Source of the DNA: Akkermansiaceae bacterium
GTDB lineage: Bacteria; Verrucomicrobiota; Verrucomicrobiia; Verrucomicrobiales; Akkermansiaceae
Assembly (NCBI GenBank): GCA_026421245.1
Contig: JAPKDJ010000001.1
Location: 110,899 to 174,898 of the forward strand
Direction: 5' to 3'
DNA length: 64,000 bases
Every line of letters starts with the position of its first letter. Positions within the stretch are counted from its first letter, which is position 1. The notes beneath the pieces were generated by a model. That model did not search any database and had not been told where the DNA came from. It saw only the letters and a list, made by a program, of their open reading frames with translations. Below, piece by piece: positions 35,611 through 45,088 of the stretch. The translations under genes and the position numbers were made by a program.

Positions 35611-37284
35611 TCAGAAGGGGCGGGTTTCAGCCATAAGGCGGGTCAGGGCATCGCGCACGTCCTGCGGTTGTAGTGCGAGCGTGCGGGTTGGAGAAACAGC
35701 GGCAATATTCAGGCCCAAAGCGCGTCCTGTGAGATCGAAGATAGGAGAGCCGCAGTCCCAGGCATTGAGGGGAACAGTGTGGGCGAGGACATCCGGGAAG
35801 GGGCCACGACGGACGCTGGGGATCATGGGGATGCCTGCTTTGATATCGATGCCGGTGGTCGGAGGGATAATGAGGGGAGCGACTAACTTTACTTTGAACT
35901 TTTTGCTCTCCTCTCCGTATCCGATCTTAACCGTTACTTCGTCGCCTACTTTACGATCGTCGAGAAAGTTGATGAGGTCGTTGCGGCGTCTGATTGGAGT
36001 GTCATTGAGACTTGTGATGACATCACCAGGTGAGAGGCCGGACTCGAAGGCGGGTGTGTCTGATTTGATGGCGGCGATGATCACTTCCGAGTTCATCTGT
36101 TCAGTCACGAAGCCGAGTCCGGTGATCTGGCTAGAGGCCTGGACGGTAGGCGTTTTTTCGGCCAATAGATGGCTGAAGGTGCCGAGGTAGGAAGTGGGTT
36201 CGGATACCATATCTTCGGTGTTTTCTTGCAGGAGAATGGGTGCTGCGAGGGTGGTGCCTGGTTGTGGAACCTCGTCCGTCCACTTCACAACAGGGAGCCC
36301 CGTGGCATCGATCCCGACGAGGGCGAGGTCAGTTGTTTCGTCGGTGGCGAGGAGGACTCCGGTGAAGTTTTCCCCGCCAAAACGGACCCGGAGGTCGGGT
36401 CCGAGTTCGCTGGCCTTGGTCAGGATGAGCCCGTCCTGCCGAACAATGGTGCCAATGGCGGAGTGGGTGGCTTGAGATCCTTCGTTAAAAATGAGAACAC
36501 ACGGTTTGGGAGACGGATGAGTGCTTTGAACAAAGCGCTCGCGGGCCTCACGGAGGGGAGAGTCAGTGAGCTTTTTTATATCTTCAGTGGAAATCTCAGG
36601 CGCGAGAGGGAGCTTCGGGAGATCGGGTTCGGATAAATCGGGGAGGATGGAATCAAGTTCCGGGATTTCACCGATGAGCTTTGTGAGCATGAGTGCGGGC
36701 GTGTTGTTCGACCGGGGTTTTAGGGTGAAACCAATGAGGTTGCCCGAAAGATCCAGGACGGCGGAACCCGGGGTGTGGAAAATACTGTCGAGGCGGAAGA
36801 TGGTGGCATCGTCGGGCGGGGGGAACTCAAGGTGCTCGACGTAAAGTCCGGTGGGTTCGCCAAGTGAAGCGATGGGAGCGCAAGTCGGAACGGCGACAGT
36901 ATGATCAACGACTCTGGCAATGTTGACCGGGGAAAGGGTGGGGTCTTTTTCCTCGAGTTTGAGGAGGGCGACAAAGCGTTTGGGTCTCTCGACAATGGTT
37001 GTGAGTTTAAGGCGCGAGCCGTCAGGTTTGTAAAGGAGGTAGGGGGCGTCTTCCCCGTCGATGCTGCGCAGGTAAGGGGAGAGAAGATGACCTTCCTTGC
37101 TGACGACGATCGCGACACGGGTGTCGGGGAGACCGGTGCGCCCGATGATTACGGTTTGAGCTGGTAATGTTTTTGCCAAAGCGAGAGTGCTTTTCTCGAT
37201 CGCTTGCTCGTGTCCGGACGTCCAAGTGATGGCGTTGACGGACGAGAGGGCAGCGAGGGAGGCGGTCAGGATGAGGGATTTCAT
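35611..37284 (-). CDS. Pseudo-protease/PDZ protein of the Bat operon
   Basis: 557 residues from the ATG at 37284; an upstream in-frame start lies inside the preceding gene. Signal peptide about 1-18. The first protease-like domain has lost all catalytic residues (LLSPYLRS for His, HTPGSAVLD for Ser). The second reads ILTKASEL for His and DCGSPIFDLTG for Ser, so serine is replaced by cysteine. A PDZ domain (SGLSPGDVITSLNDTPIRRR) sits between the halves of the second domain, as in the downstream paralogue. It probably binds and does not cleave. Starts one base after the upstream gene stop. Confidence 0.7.
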   Translation of the reverse strand: MKSLILTASLAALSSVNAITWTSGHEQAIEKSTLALAKTLPAQTVIIGRTGLPDTRVAIVVSKEGHLLSPYLRSIDGEDAPYLLYKPDGSRLKLTTIVERPKRFVALLKLEEKDPTLSPVNIARVVDHTVAVPTCAPIASLGEPTGLYVEHLEFPPPDDATIFRLDSIFHTPGSAVLDLSGNLIGFTLKPRSNNTPALMLTKLIGEIPELDSILPDLSEPDLPKLPLAPEISTEDIKKLTDSPLREARERFVQSTHPSPKPCVLIFNEGSQATHSAIGTIVRQDGLILTKASELGPDLRVRFGGENFTGVLLATDETTDLALVGIDATGLPVVKWTDEVPQPGTTLAAPILLQENTEDMVSEPTSYLGTFSHLLAEKTPTVQASSQITGLGFVTEQMNSEVIIAAIKSDTPAFESGLSPGDVITSLNDTPIRRRNDLINFLDDRKVGDEVTVKIGYGEESKKFKVKLVAPLIIPPTTGIDIKAGIPMIPSVRRGPFPDVLAHTVPLNAWDCGSPIFDLTGRALGLNIAAVSPTRTLALQPQDVRDALTRLMAETRPF

Positions 37285-37285
37285 A

Positions 37286-39610
37286 TTACCAGACTTGTTG
37301 AAGTTCTTTGACGGGGAGCCAGAAGCTGCTGTCGGATGAGTCAACACGGGCGTGGGTGGCATTGACTTCAGAAACCTGCACGATCTGACCGGCGCGAAGC
37401 GGGGGAAAATCCCAGTCAGGAGTGCCTGCTTCGGGTTCTCGAGGGAGTTCGTCGGCAGTGATCATGTATTGATCTGGAGCGTAGTCGTGAGTCTGCCGCC
37501 AGGCGGCTGTTCCTAAAAGAAGAAGGGCGAGGGCTGCCGTGATAACGCCTGGCCAACGGGGAAGGGGGAGAAACTTGCGGACTCCGAGGCAGAGAAAGGA
37601 AATGACCCAGACGATGGCTGCGACGATGATCCATTGGTCGGGACGAAGGTCGAGAAAGCGGTAGCGAGTGACGGTGAGATCTCCCTGGCGTTCGCGGATT
37701 TCGCTCATGAAATCTCGGGCTTCTTTGTCGAGGGGGTTAAGAAGAAGAGCGGTGTGACAGGTCGCGCGGGCGCGGGCGGGGTCATTTGAAGAGAGATACG
37801 CTTGAGCTAAATTGAAGTGGAGAGAAGCTCGGTTAGGCTCCTCTTTGATCAGAGCTTGGTAGCCAATGATGGCTTCGCGGTAGTTGGCTTTCTCGAAGTA
37901 GTTATTCGCTTCCTCCAGAGTCGCTCCACGGAGTCCTGAGAAAGTGAGGAGAATGAGCAAGGAGAATTTGGCAAGCTGTGAGGCAAGGGCCTTAAAGTCG
38001 ACGGGAGGAGCAGTGGTGGAAAAGGAAGACTCGGCGTGGGTTAAGAGACTGGCCGAGATGTCAGGGTTGTCGATGGCTCCGGCAATTTCTCTGGCAGTGG
38101 CTCCGGCTGGAAGGTCGAGACGATGGCGAAGAATGGGGAGGAGGTCGTTGTCGATGGCCTCGGGGATACCTTTTCCTGTTTCGAAGTTCTGGATCAGTTT
38201 CTTGAGAACTTTTTCGCGTTCCTTGGATTCAGGATCACGGGCATCGAGGTGTTTTTTGACGAAGCCAAAAAGAAACGGGAGTAGCGGAGCAATGGCAAAG
38301 GCGCCAAAGGTCGCAACGGGGAGATTGAGGAGGACGGGGCGGGTGATAGAGGGGCCGGAAGTGGGCCGAGGGGTGAAGGAATCGCTGATGTTCTCGAACC
38401 CGGAGAGGGTGAAGGGGGGAGTGATTTTATGGAATTGCCACTGGTCGCCTACGGTGTCGAAGGAAGCGAGGGTGATCGCCGGAAGGGTGCCAATTTTACC
38501 GGTCGGGAGAAGAGTTTGGGTAAATTCACCCTCCCAAAAGTCCCAGTTACTGCTGACTCGAGATTGAAAGAAACTCTCGACGGATGGGAAGCCGTCGGAT
38601 GAAAAATCGATCTGATTGCGGAGCTTGGGATTTCCCAATCCAGTCACCGCGATGTTAATTTCGAAGGGGTGGGCAGCTTGAGGTTGGCGAGGGCGAAAGT
38701 CGGCCTCAAATTTCCAATCGCCGATGAGGCCTGTGTCGATGGCCTGGTCATTAGGGTTGGGGGGAATGGGGATGACTTTGATTTCGAAAGGAAGAACGTG
38801 AGTGCGGAGGCGGGAGCTCGCTCCGGAGGTGCCCATGGTGGCGCTAAGATGGCCGGTCGCTTTGCCGATCTTGGTGAAGTAAAGCCGGGATCTATAGAGA
38901 CGAACGGTGTAATATTTCCCATCGATTCTTTGGTTTTCGTATCCTTGATAGATATTGGGACTGTCGTAAGGGTCCCTGAAGCGGCTGAAGAAGATGCCCC
39001 TTGATTTTGAAAGAAAGAAATCGCTGGGAACTGCTTTTCTTCCCTGAATTCGGGTGAATTGGTGCCACTGTCCGCCGCTGATGCGGTTGGAGGGAGGGGA
39101 GAAGGAGAAACGAGGTCTGATGGAGGAGGCCTCTTCGCGTTGTAAGATGAGCTCCCGAAATTCAACTTCGACCGCTTCTCCGAGATGAACCTGCTTTGGG
39201 ATTTCAAGCTGCTTGTTCCAGAGGACTTCGAGACGGTTGTCGGTTTCGGACACTTTATTTTTTTCAACCCGAATGTCCCCGATTCGGATGAAGAAGTCAC
39301 GATTGTCGAGGGCGACAGGAATAGGAGGGAATTCGATCAAACCAGGCGCGGTGGCGATGAAATCGATCCTATTTTCCGTTTGCATTTCGTTGCGCGCGTT
39401 ATTCGGAAGTCGGACACTGGAGTAACCGAGCCAGCTAATCTTGGGATGCCTGGGAAGCTCTCCCAGCTCCAATTCGGTTTTGGTGATGAGCTTGATGTGA
39501 GCCAGACGATAGTCTGCAATGACGCTGGGTGGATAGATGATGTAAGGCTCCTCCTGCGCATTGGAGGAGAGTGTGGCCAGAGTGATCAGGCAGAAGAGAA
39601 TACGGAGCAT
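37286..39610 (-). CDS. BatD-like membrane protein fused to TPR and SH3-like domains
   Basis: 774 residues. Signal peptide about 1-18, then an extracytoplasmic BatD-type beta-sandwich region (about 20-410), a transmembrane helix near 425-445 (LLNLPVATFGAFAIAPLLPFLF), a cytoplasmic stretch, another hydrophobic segment, TPR repeats (NNYFEKANYREAIIGYQALI and HFNLAQAYLSSNDPARARAT) as in BatE, two more helices, and a C-terminal SH3-like part (RAGQIVQVSEVNATHARVDS). It thus merges the roles of BatD and BatE of Bacteroides aerotolerance operons. In minus-strand order after the second VWA gene, 15 bases away. Confidence 0.78.
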   Translation of the reverse strand: MLRILFCLITLATLSSNAQEEPYIIYPPSVIADYRLAHIKLITKTELELGELPRHPKISWLGYSSVRLPNNARNEMQTENRIDFIATAPGLIEFPPIPVALDNRDFFIRIGDIRVEKNKVSETDNRLEVLWNKQLEIPKQVHLGEAVEVEFRELILQREEASSIRPRFSFSPPSNRISGGQWHQFTRIQGRKAVPSDFFLSKSRGIFFSRFRDPYDSPNIYQGYENQRIDGKYYTVRLYRSRLYFTKIGKATGHLSATMGTSGASSRLRTHVLPFEIKVIPIPPNPNDQAIDTGLIGDWKFEADFRPRQPQAAHPFEINIAVTGLGNPKLRNQIDFSSDGFPSVESFFQSRVSSNWDFWEGEFTQTLLPTGKIGTLPAITLASFDTVGDQWQFHKITPPFTLSGFENISDSFTPRPTSGPSITRPVLLNLPVATFGAFAIAPLLPFLFGFVKKHLDARDPESKEREKVLKKLIQNFETGKGIPEAIDNDLLPILRHRLDLPAGATAREIAGAIDNPDISASLLTHAESSFSTTAPPVDFKALASQLAKFSLLILLTFSGLRGATLEEANNYFEKANYREAIIGYQALIKEEPNRASLHFNLAQAYLSSNDPARARATCHTALLLNPLDKEARDFMSEIRERQGDLTVTRYRFLDLRPDQWIIVAAIVWVISFLCLGVRKFLPLPRWPGVITAALALLLLGTAAWRQTHDYAPDQYMITADELPREPEAGTPDWDFPPLRAGQIVQVSEVNATHARVDSSDSSFWLPVKELQQVW

Positions 39611-39625
39611 GGTGAGCCTAAAAAG

Positions 39626-42202
39626 CTAGTGGTTTTTGCTGCGGGGAACACGGTCACCTTTGCTGTGATGCTGGCGGCGGAGCCTGTCCATGAGTTTGCC
39701 TCGGAGGTCGCCATTTTCTTTTTCGGCGCGGCGAAGATCGTTTTCATCGCTCTCTTCCTCACCTCCGCTGCCTTTTTCGCCTTCCTGTTCCTTATCGCCA
39801 CTGCCGGGTTGTTCCCCATCAGGACGGTCTCCCTGTGGGTTTTCACCTTTGTCCTGCTGGCCTTCCTGATCGCGTTGCCGGCCACCTTCATCTTCTCCTT
39901 CACCTTCCTGGGGTTCCCCGTCCTGAGGTTCGCCTTCCCCTTCGCCTGATTGCGGTTGGGGCTGCTGCTGTTGAGGGTCGATGAGGTGGTCAAGGGCATC
40001 CTGGATATGTTGTTGGGCTTTGCTTAATTCCCGCTCCCGATGGGGGGAAGGAGCGAGAACGATGTCTTCTTCAGCAAGGCGGTAGTCTTTCAGCCCCTCT
40101 TCGGGGAGGATAGTGGGAGTGTCTTCAATCGCTTCGGATCTGGCGATGAGGTCCTGGATGGATGTGACAGAATCCTCGATGGCCTTTTTGTTGACTTCGA
40201 TCCGGGTGGTGACTTCACGTTCGAGGCTTTTTACAAATTGCTTTTCTTGTTCGAGGGCGGTGGAGATGTTCTTGATGGCAGCTTGATAGGCCTCGAAATA
40301 ATCGAGGTAGGCTTGGACACGGGAGAGGTTTTTATAAGCGAGGGCAAGGTTGTCGCTTAGTTCTTCGTCGCTTGGTTTTAAGGGAGCGGCGTTTCTATAA
40401 ATTCCCAGGGCATTCTTAAAGGAGCGCTTGGCGCCTTTGAGGAGTTTGACTGGATCGGCACGCTCCTTCATCGCCATCATCATGATATCCTGTTCCGACT
40501 TGGGGAAGCGGGCCTGGCCTTTGCGGTGATGAAGAAGACCGAGTTTGTGGCGGGCGGCGAAGATGAGATCTAAGCGGTCTTCGGGAGCTTCGTCCGCGGC
40601 TTTGTTGTAAAGATCGATGAGGAGCTTAAAGCGGTCGTCCGATTCCAGGGTGAGGTCGGGCTCGGCCTTTTCAAGTTCGAGTGCCTGGTTGTAGTAGCGG
40701 ACGCTGCGTTGGGCGTTGGTGAGAGTGGGGTCCTCGAGTCCCTTGCGGATTTCTTCGGGGAGATATTCAGAGGAAGCAGCGGTATCGGATGCGGCCTCTT
40801 CGCCGGCGAGAATAGCATTGGCACGTTTGATCCAAGCATCGGGACCATTCGGGTCGTGGGTAAGGGCTCCGAGGAATTTTTCGTCAGCATCGAGGAAGAC
40901 GGCCATGGGGTAGGTTTCGACGCTAAACTTTTTGGCAAGGGACCGTCGTTCTTGACGTTCGTCATCAGACAATCCGATCTGCGGAAGGTCGATGATGGCA
41001 CGGATCACTTTGGCATCGGCCCATTTTTGGAAGACTTGATGTTTGAGAATTTCTCGTTCGAAGGTGATGGAGAGTTTTGACCAATCCGAGCCGGTGAAGA
41101 TGAGGAGGGCGGGGAGGCCCTCTTCCCTCGCGAGTTCAATCGCTTCTTCGTAGGTTTCGACTTCCTCGGCGGGGAGCATTTGCGGCAGGGCTATGAGGAG
41201 GGCAATGGCGGTGGTGAGGGGATGCCAGGTTTTGGTACGGAGGGGGAGGAAAAGATGGATCATAAGGCAGAGGAGGGCGATGGCCAGGGGCCAAGCATAG
41301 AGGTCAAGGGGACGTTCGTAGAGTTCGGCTGCGATGTTTTCGCCATTGAGTTCAATGGTGTCGACGCGGGAGCTGAGCTTGGCAACTTGTGCGTCCACTT
41401 CTTTGGGAGAAGCGGCAAGGAAGAGACCATTTGTTGACTCGGAAAGCCGTCGTAAAGTTTCGTGGTTCGCTTTGGTGGACATGGTGGAGCCGGGGACATT
41501 GGCGGGAACAGCATCTTTTCCGAAGGCCACCGAGATGACCGGGATGTTGGCTTTTTTAAGTTGAGCAAGGACTTTGTCGGGGTTGGGGCCCGTGACGTTG
41601 TCGCCGTCTGAAAGAACGATGATGGCAGAGCCCGGCGGAGGTTCCTCGGTGAGGAGGTTTTGAGCTTCACGGAGTGCCGCATCGACATCGGTGCCGCCAA
41701 CGAGAATGTCACCGGGCTGAATTTTGTTCACCTTGTCGAGGAGCATGGATCGGTCGCGGGTGACAGGACTTTCAGGGTAGGTGGCTCCGGCGAATGAAAG
41801 GAGGCCAATCTTATCGGTGGGACGTTTTTGGATAAAGGCGCGAAGCATGAGCTTGGCGGCCTCGATGCGACTGATGCCATCGGCATCGGTGGCGCTCATG
41901 GAATTGGAGATATCGAGAAGGACAATGAGGTTCTTGGCGGGTCGTCGATGCTCGGTGATTTCCTTCCCTCCGATGGGGCGGAGAACTGCAATCAGAGCGA
42001 GGATCAGGGCAACACTAAGAACGATCGATAAAATGCGACGTCGAACGGGTGAGGCGTTGGACTGAAGGTGGCATTTTTCGGCGTTTTGAGTGAGGAGAGC
42101 GATGGCGCGGCGGCGTTGGATGAACGCCCAGTATGCAGCGGCAATCGCGAGAGCGAGGACCGGAAGGACCCAGGAGAGATGTTTGAGTGCGATGAATTCC
42201 AT
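39626..42202 (-). CDS. VWA protein fused to thioredoxin-like and TPR/coiled-coil regions (BatB/C-like)
   Basis: 858 residues. Two helices at the N-terminus (about 8-25 and 57-74), then a VWA domain (about 88-270) with MIDAS motif DISNSMS (97-103), helices near 295-340, a thioredoxin-like domain (about 345-470) and a BatC-like helical/TPR region with a strongly acidic, Gln/Gly-rich tail. The thioredoxin active-site region reads FTGSDWSKLSITF where homologues have W-C-x-x-C, so both redox cysteines are serine. Known VWA proteins of MoxR operons assemble with the AAA+ ATPase. Confidence 0.78.
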   Translation of the reverse strand: MEFIALKHLSWVLPVLALAIAAAYWAFIQRRRAIALLTQNAEKCHLQSNASPVRRRILSIVLSVALILALIAVLRPIGGKEITEHRRPAKNLIVLLDISNSMSATDADGISRIEAAKLMLRAFIQKRPTDKIGLLSFAGATYPESPVTRDRSMLLDKVNKIQPGDILVGGTDVDAALREAQNLLTEEPPPGSAIIVLSDGDNVTGPNPDKVLAQLKKANIPVISVAFGKDAVPANVPGSTMSTKANHETLRRLSESTNGLFLAASPKEVDAQVAKLSSRVDTIELNGENIAAELYERPLDLYAWPLAIALLCLMIHLFLPLRTKTWHPLTTAIALLIALPQMLPAEEVETYEEAIELAREEGLPALLIFTGSDWSKLSITFEREILKHQVFQKWADAKVIRAIIDLPQIGLSDDERQERRSLAKKFSVETYPMAVFLDADEKFLGALTHDPNGPDAWIKRANAILAGEEAASDTAASSEYLPEEIRKGLEDPTLTNAQRSVRYYNQALELEKAEPDLTLESDDRFKLLIDLYNKAADEAPEDRLDLIFAARHKLGLLHHRKGQARFPKSEQDIMMMAMKERADPVKLLKGAKRSFKNALGIYRNAAPLKPSDEELSDNLALAYKNLSRVQAYLDYFEAYQAAIKNISTALEQEKQFVKSLEREVTTRIEVNKKAIEDSVTSIQDLIARSEAIEDTPTILPEEGLKDYRLAEEDIVLAPSPHRERELSKAQQHIQDALDHLIDPQQQQPQPQSGEGEGEPQDGEPQEGEGEDEGGRQRDQEGQQDKGENPQGDRPDGEQPGSGDKEQEGEKGSGGEEESDENDLRRAEKENGDLRGKLMDRLRRQHHSKGDRVPRSKNH

Positions 42203-42214
42203 GGGAGTTCGGGG

Positions 42215-43249
42215 TTAGGAGATTTCGCGAAGAAGAGTGTTTCGCAAGAGGAAAGCGAGTGAGAGGGCTGCGATTCCTGCATAGAGGATATTGGGGTAGA
42301 GGTCGCGTTGGTAAACGAGAGCTGGGTGCTGCCGGGAGGTGGTTTCGAGAGTATCAATGGTGTCCATGACTTCCTCGAAGCCTCTGTTATCTTTAGCTCT
42401 GAAGAAGCGTCCTCCGGTGATCGCAGCGATCTTTTGAAGGTTACGAGTGTCGAAACGAATGGTGGCACCCATACGGGAAAGGGGTCCGAGGAGGAAGGGG
42501 TCGTCGCTGCCGATGCCGACGGTGTGGATGACAATATCTTGTTTTTTTGCAGCCTCGGCGGCGGTGACAGGAGTGAAAACTTCGTCATCTACGGTGTGGT
42601 CACCATCAGTGATGAGGACCATGGTGCGACGGGTTTCAGAGTAGTCTTTCAGGGCGTTGATGCCGGCGCTGATTCCTCCTGCAATGTTGGTCCCTCGTTC
42701 GCTCATATCGAGAAGAGAGTTCTCGAGTTGATTGACGAACCCGATGAGGTAATCGTGATCGGTGGTGGGAGGCACGGCGGGGTATGCGTCAACTCCGAAA
42801 ATGACGAGGCCGATGCGGTCGCCGGAGCGACGTTTGACAAAGCGGGCGATTTGATCACGGGCGACGCCCAGGCGGTCTTTCAAGCGGCCCGAGCGGATGG
42901 CTTCACGAGCGGTGAAGTCGTCCATCGAAGATTCAGGATCGAAGGCATCCATGCTGTTCGAATAATCTAGGACGAGGATGATGTCGGTGCCTTGCAGGGT
43001 CATGGGGACGAGTTCGACATCGGATTGGGGGCGAGCCAGGGAGATTACGAAGGCGGTGGCGGCGAGGACTTCGAGGAAAAGGAGGATATGGCGAGGAGCA
43101 AAGAACTTCGATGCGGTGTTCGAAGTATAGTGCTCGGTCGAGGAAACAGCGATGGAAGCGGGCTGGCTGAGCAAGCGCCAGATGAGACCACCGAGGATCG
43201 GAATCAGGAGCCAGAGAACGTGGGGATGTGCGAAGGTGATTTCAGACAT
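42215..43249 (-). CDS. Von Willebrand factor A membrane protein (BatA-like)
   Basis: 344 residues from the ATG at 43249; an earlier in-frame start would extend into the previous gene. Two N-terminal helices (about 8-25 and 53-70), then a VWA domain with MIDAS DYSNSMD, TNIAGGISAGINALKDY and LITDGDHTVDDE, and a C-terminal helix (about 318-338). The arrangement matches BatA/BatB of Bat operons, where a metal-ion-dependent adhesion site binds partner proteins. It overlaps the preceding gene by eight bases, indicating translational coupling. Confidence 0.88.
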   Translation of the reverse strand: MSEITFAHPHVLWLLIPILGGLIWRLLSQPASIAVSSTEHYTSNTASKFFAPRHILLFLEVLAATAFVISLARPQSDVELVPMTLQGTDIILVLDYSNSMDAFDPESSMDDFTAREAIRSGRLKDRLGVARDQIARFVKRRSGDRIGLVIFGVDAYPAVPPTTDHDYLIGFVNQLENSLLDMSERGTNIAGGISAGINALKDYSETRRTMVLITDGDHTVDDEVFTPVTAAEAAKKQDIVIHTVGIGSDDPFLLGPLSRMGATIRFDTRNLQKIAAITGGRFFRAKDNRGFEEVMDTIDTLETTSRQHPALVYQRDLYPNILYAGIAALSLAFLLRNTLLREIS

Positions 43250-44219
43250 CAGATGTATCGGTATTAGGCTCGGGAGTGGTGGCGGTGACGAAGGAGCGGA
43301 TGAGGTCGAGGGATGTTTGCGCCTCGGTGTCATTCGGAGTGTGATCCGCGAACTTTACGGCGTCGGCAAGGTTGGCAAAGGAGGAGAGGTCATCGAGGTT
43401 GTCTTTTGGGATTTGGGGGTGGTTACGAAGGATTTGGATGAACTCTGCGGAAGTTTTTGAGCGGCCTCGAACGGAGAAGCGTTCGGAGGTGTATTGCTTG
43501 AGGATATCGGTGAGCTTGGAGTAGAAGGTGACCGGTTGGGTTGTGGGGTCGAGCTGGTCGAGTTTACTAAGGGCTTTTTCCCAGGGCGGGGTGGTTTTCA
43601 GAACGCCGGTTCTCCGAAGAAGATAGATGATGGCGGGAATGAGGAGAAGAGCGGCAAGAACCCAATACCATCGCTTTGTTTCGGCTTTTTCTTCCGAATT
43701 TTTCTTCGGTTTTTCTTTGGGCTTTTCCTCAGTCAGAAACGCTTCGGGGTTGTGGGGATTTTCCGGGATTTCATCCGGAGTGACGATGCTGAGTGGGGGG
43801 AGGGTCAGGGTGACGGAGTTGGGTGAGATGCGTTTTGGGGTTTTGAGAGGAAAGGTTGCGGTGAGGCCTTTGAGTGATTTTGTGTCTGTGGCGACGAATG
43901 GAACGCGCAATTCCCAGGTTCGTTTACCTTTGAGGTTGAGGGAACCCTTTTTGATGGTGGCCTCGCCGGGAACGGGAGCGAGAAATTCGGGATGAGCAAA
44001 AGGGGTGGGACGGGTGATTTCCCGGTGCCAGGGGGCGGTGATTGATACCCTGAGAGTGGCGTCGTGGCCGAGGAGGATTTGTTCCTTGTCCCAGGAATTG
44101 CTTTCGATGGTGGGGCGCTCGTTTTTTTGCCAGACCCGGAAAAAGATATACCCAAAGGCGAGGCCGATCAAGAGAGCTGCTAAAAGGGCGAATTTGAGGA
44201 TGGTGAAGAAGGCTTTCAT
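43242..44219 (-). CDS. Membrane protein of the MoxR/Bat operon (DUF4381-like)
   Basis: 325 residues. An N-terminal helix (about 7-28), an extracytoplasmic beta-rich region to about residue 160, a charged Lys/Glu/Pro linker, a second helix (about 185-203), then a cytoplasmic helical domain containing FYSKLTDILKQYTSERFSVR, as in DUF4381-type proteins coded in Bat-type operons. Function unknown but always found with MoxR, DUF58 and VWA genes. It overlaps DUF58 upstream by four bases and BatA downstream by eight. Confidence 0.65.
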   Translation of the reverse strand: MKAFFTILKFALLAALLIGLAFGYIFFRVWQKNERPTIESNSWDKEQILLGHDATLRVSITAPWHREITRPTPFAHPEFLAPVPGEATIKKGSLNLKGKRTWELRVPFVATDTKSLKGLTATFPLKTPKRISPNSVTLTLPPLSIVTPDEIPENPHNPEAFLTEEKPKEKPKKNSEEKAETKRWYWVLAALLLIPAIIYLLRRTGVLKTTPPWEKALSKLDQLDPTTQPVTFYSKLTDILKQYTSERFSVRGRSKTSAEFIQILRNHPQIPKDNLDDLSSFANLADAVKFADHTPNDTEAQTSLDLIRSFVTATTPEPNTDTSDV

Positions 44220-45082
44220 CGGCGAGAGATGCGCCGCTGAAAGAGGGCGATGATGGCAGGAAGGTAGTCAGTTGCGGTGTCGAGCGGGACGTAGTCGATC
44301 CCAGCGCGTCGGCAGGTGGAGGCCACTTCCTCTGCAGCCTGTGAGGTGCGTGCAGCGAGGGCCTTGGCGTCTTTGCGGCTGAGTCGGGTGACTTTTCCGG
44401 TTTCGAGATCGCTGATGGAAAGGGCAGGAATGTTGGGTAGTTCCCGCTCGATGGGATCTGAAATGTGGAGGAGAATGACTTCGTGTTTTCGAGAAAGAGC
44501 TCGAAGCGGCTTGTCGAAAGCGGGAGTGATGAGGTCGCTGAGAATGAAGACGATGGAGCGTTTGAGGGTGGTTTTGAGGAGGTGCTCAATTCCTCCGGCA
44601 AGATCAGTGCGGGGGGACTCGGGCTCGAAAGCGAGGAGCTCACGAATCATGCGCAAGACGTGGCGGTGGCCGCGGGCGGGATCGAGTTGGAGTTCCTCTT
44701 TGTCGGAGTAGAGAAGGAGGCCGACCTTGTCTTTGTTGAGGGTGGCTGAGAAGGCAAGGACAGCGGCGATTTCGGCGGTGTATTCCGCCTTGGTGGTGGC
44801 TCCGGAACCAAATTGGCCGGAGGCCGAGCGGTCGACGAGGAAGAAAACGTTTTGCTCTCGCTCCTCAGTGAAGAGTTTGATGAACGGTGAACCGAGGCGC
44901 GCAGAGACGTTCCAATCGATGGAGCGCATCTCATCTCCTTCCTGGTATTCGCGGATCTCTGCAAATTCGATTCCACGACCTTTGAAGGAAGCGTGCCAGG
45001 CGCCGGCGGTGCGGTTTTGCACAATGCGGCGGCTCCGGATTTCAATCCGACGCACTTTTTCCATTAACTCTGAAGCCAGCAT
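44216..45082 (-). CDS. DUF58 domain protein
   Basis: 288 residues, cytoplasmic. FKGRGIEFAEIREYQEGDEM followed by RSIDWNVSARLGSPFIKLF is the DUF58 signature; the rest resembles a VWA fold with FLVDRSASG as its degenerate MIDAS. In MoxR operons DUF58 proteins are thought to work with the ATPase, possibly as substrate-binding adaptors. The gene starts six bases after moxR and overlaps the next gene by four. Confidence 0.93.
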   Translation of the reverse strand: MLASELMEKVRRIEIRSRRIVQNRTAGAWHASFKGRGIEFAEIREYQEGDEMRSIDWNVSARLGSPFIKLFTEEREQNVFFLVDRSASGQFGSGATTKAEYTAEIAAVLAFSATLNKDKVGLLLYSDKEELQLDPARGHRHVLRMIRELLAFEPESPRTDLAGGIEHLLKTTLKRSIVFILSDLITPAFDKPLRALSRKHEVILLHISDPIERELPNIPALSISDLETGKVTRLSRKDAKALAARTSQAAEEVASTCRRAGIDYVPLDTATDYLPAIIALFQRRISRR

Positions 45083-45088
45083 GGATGA

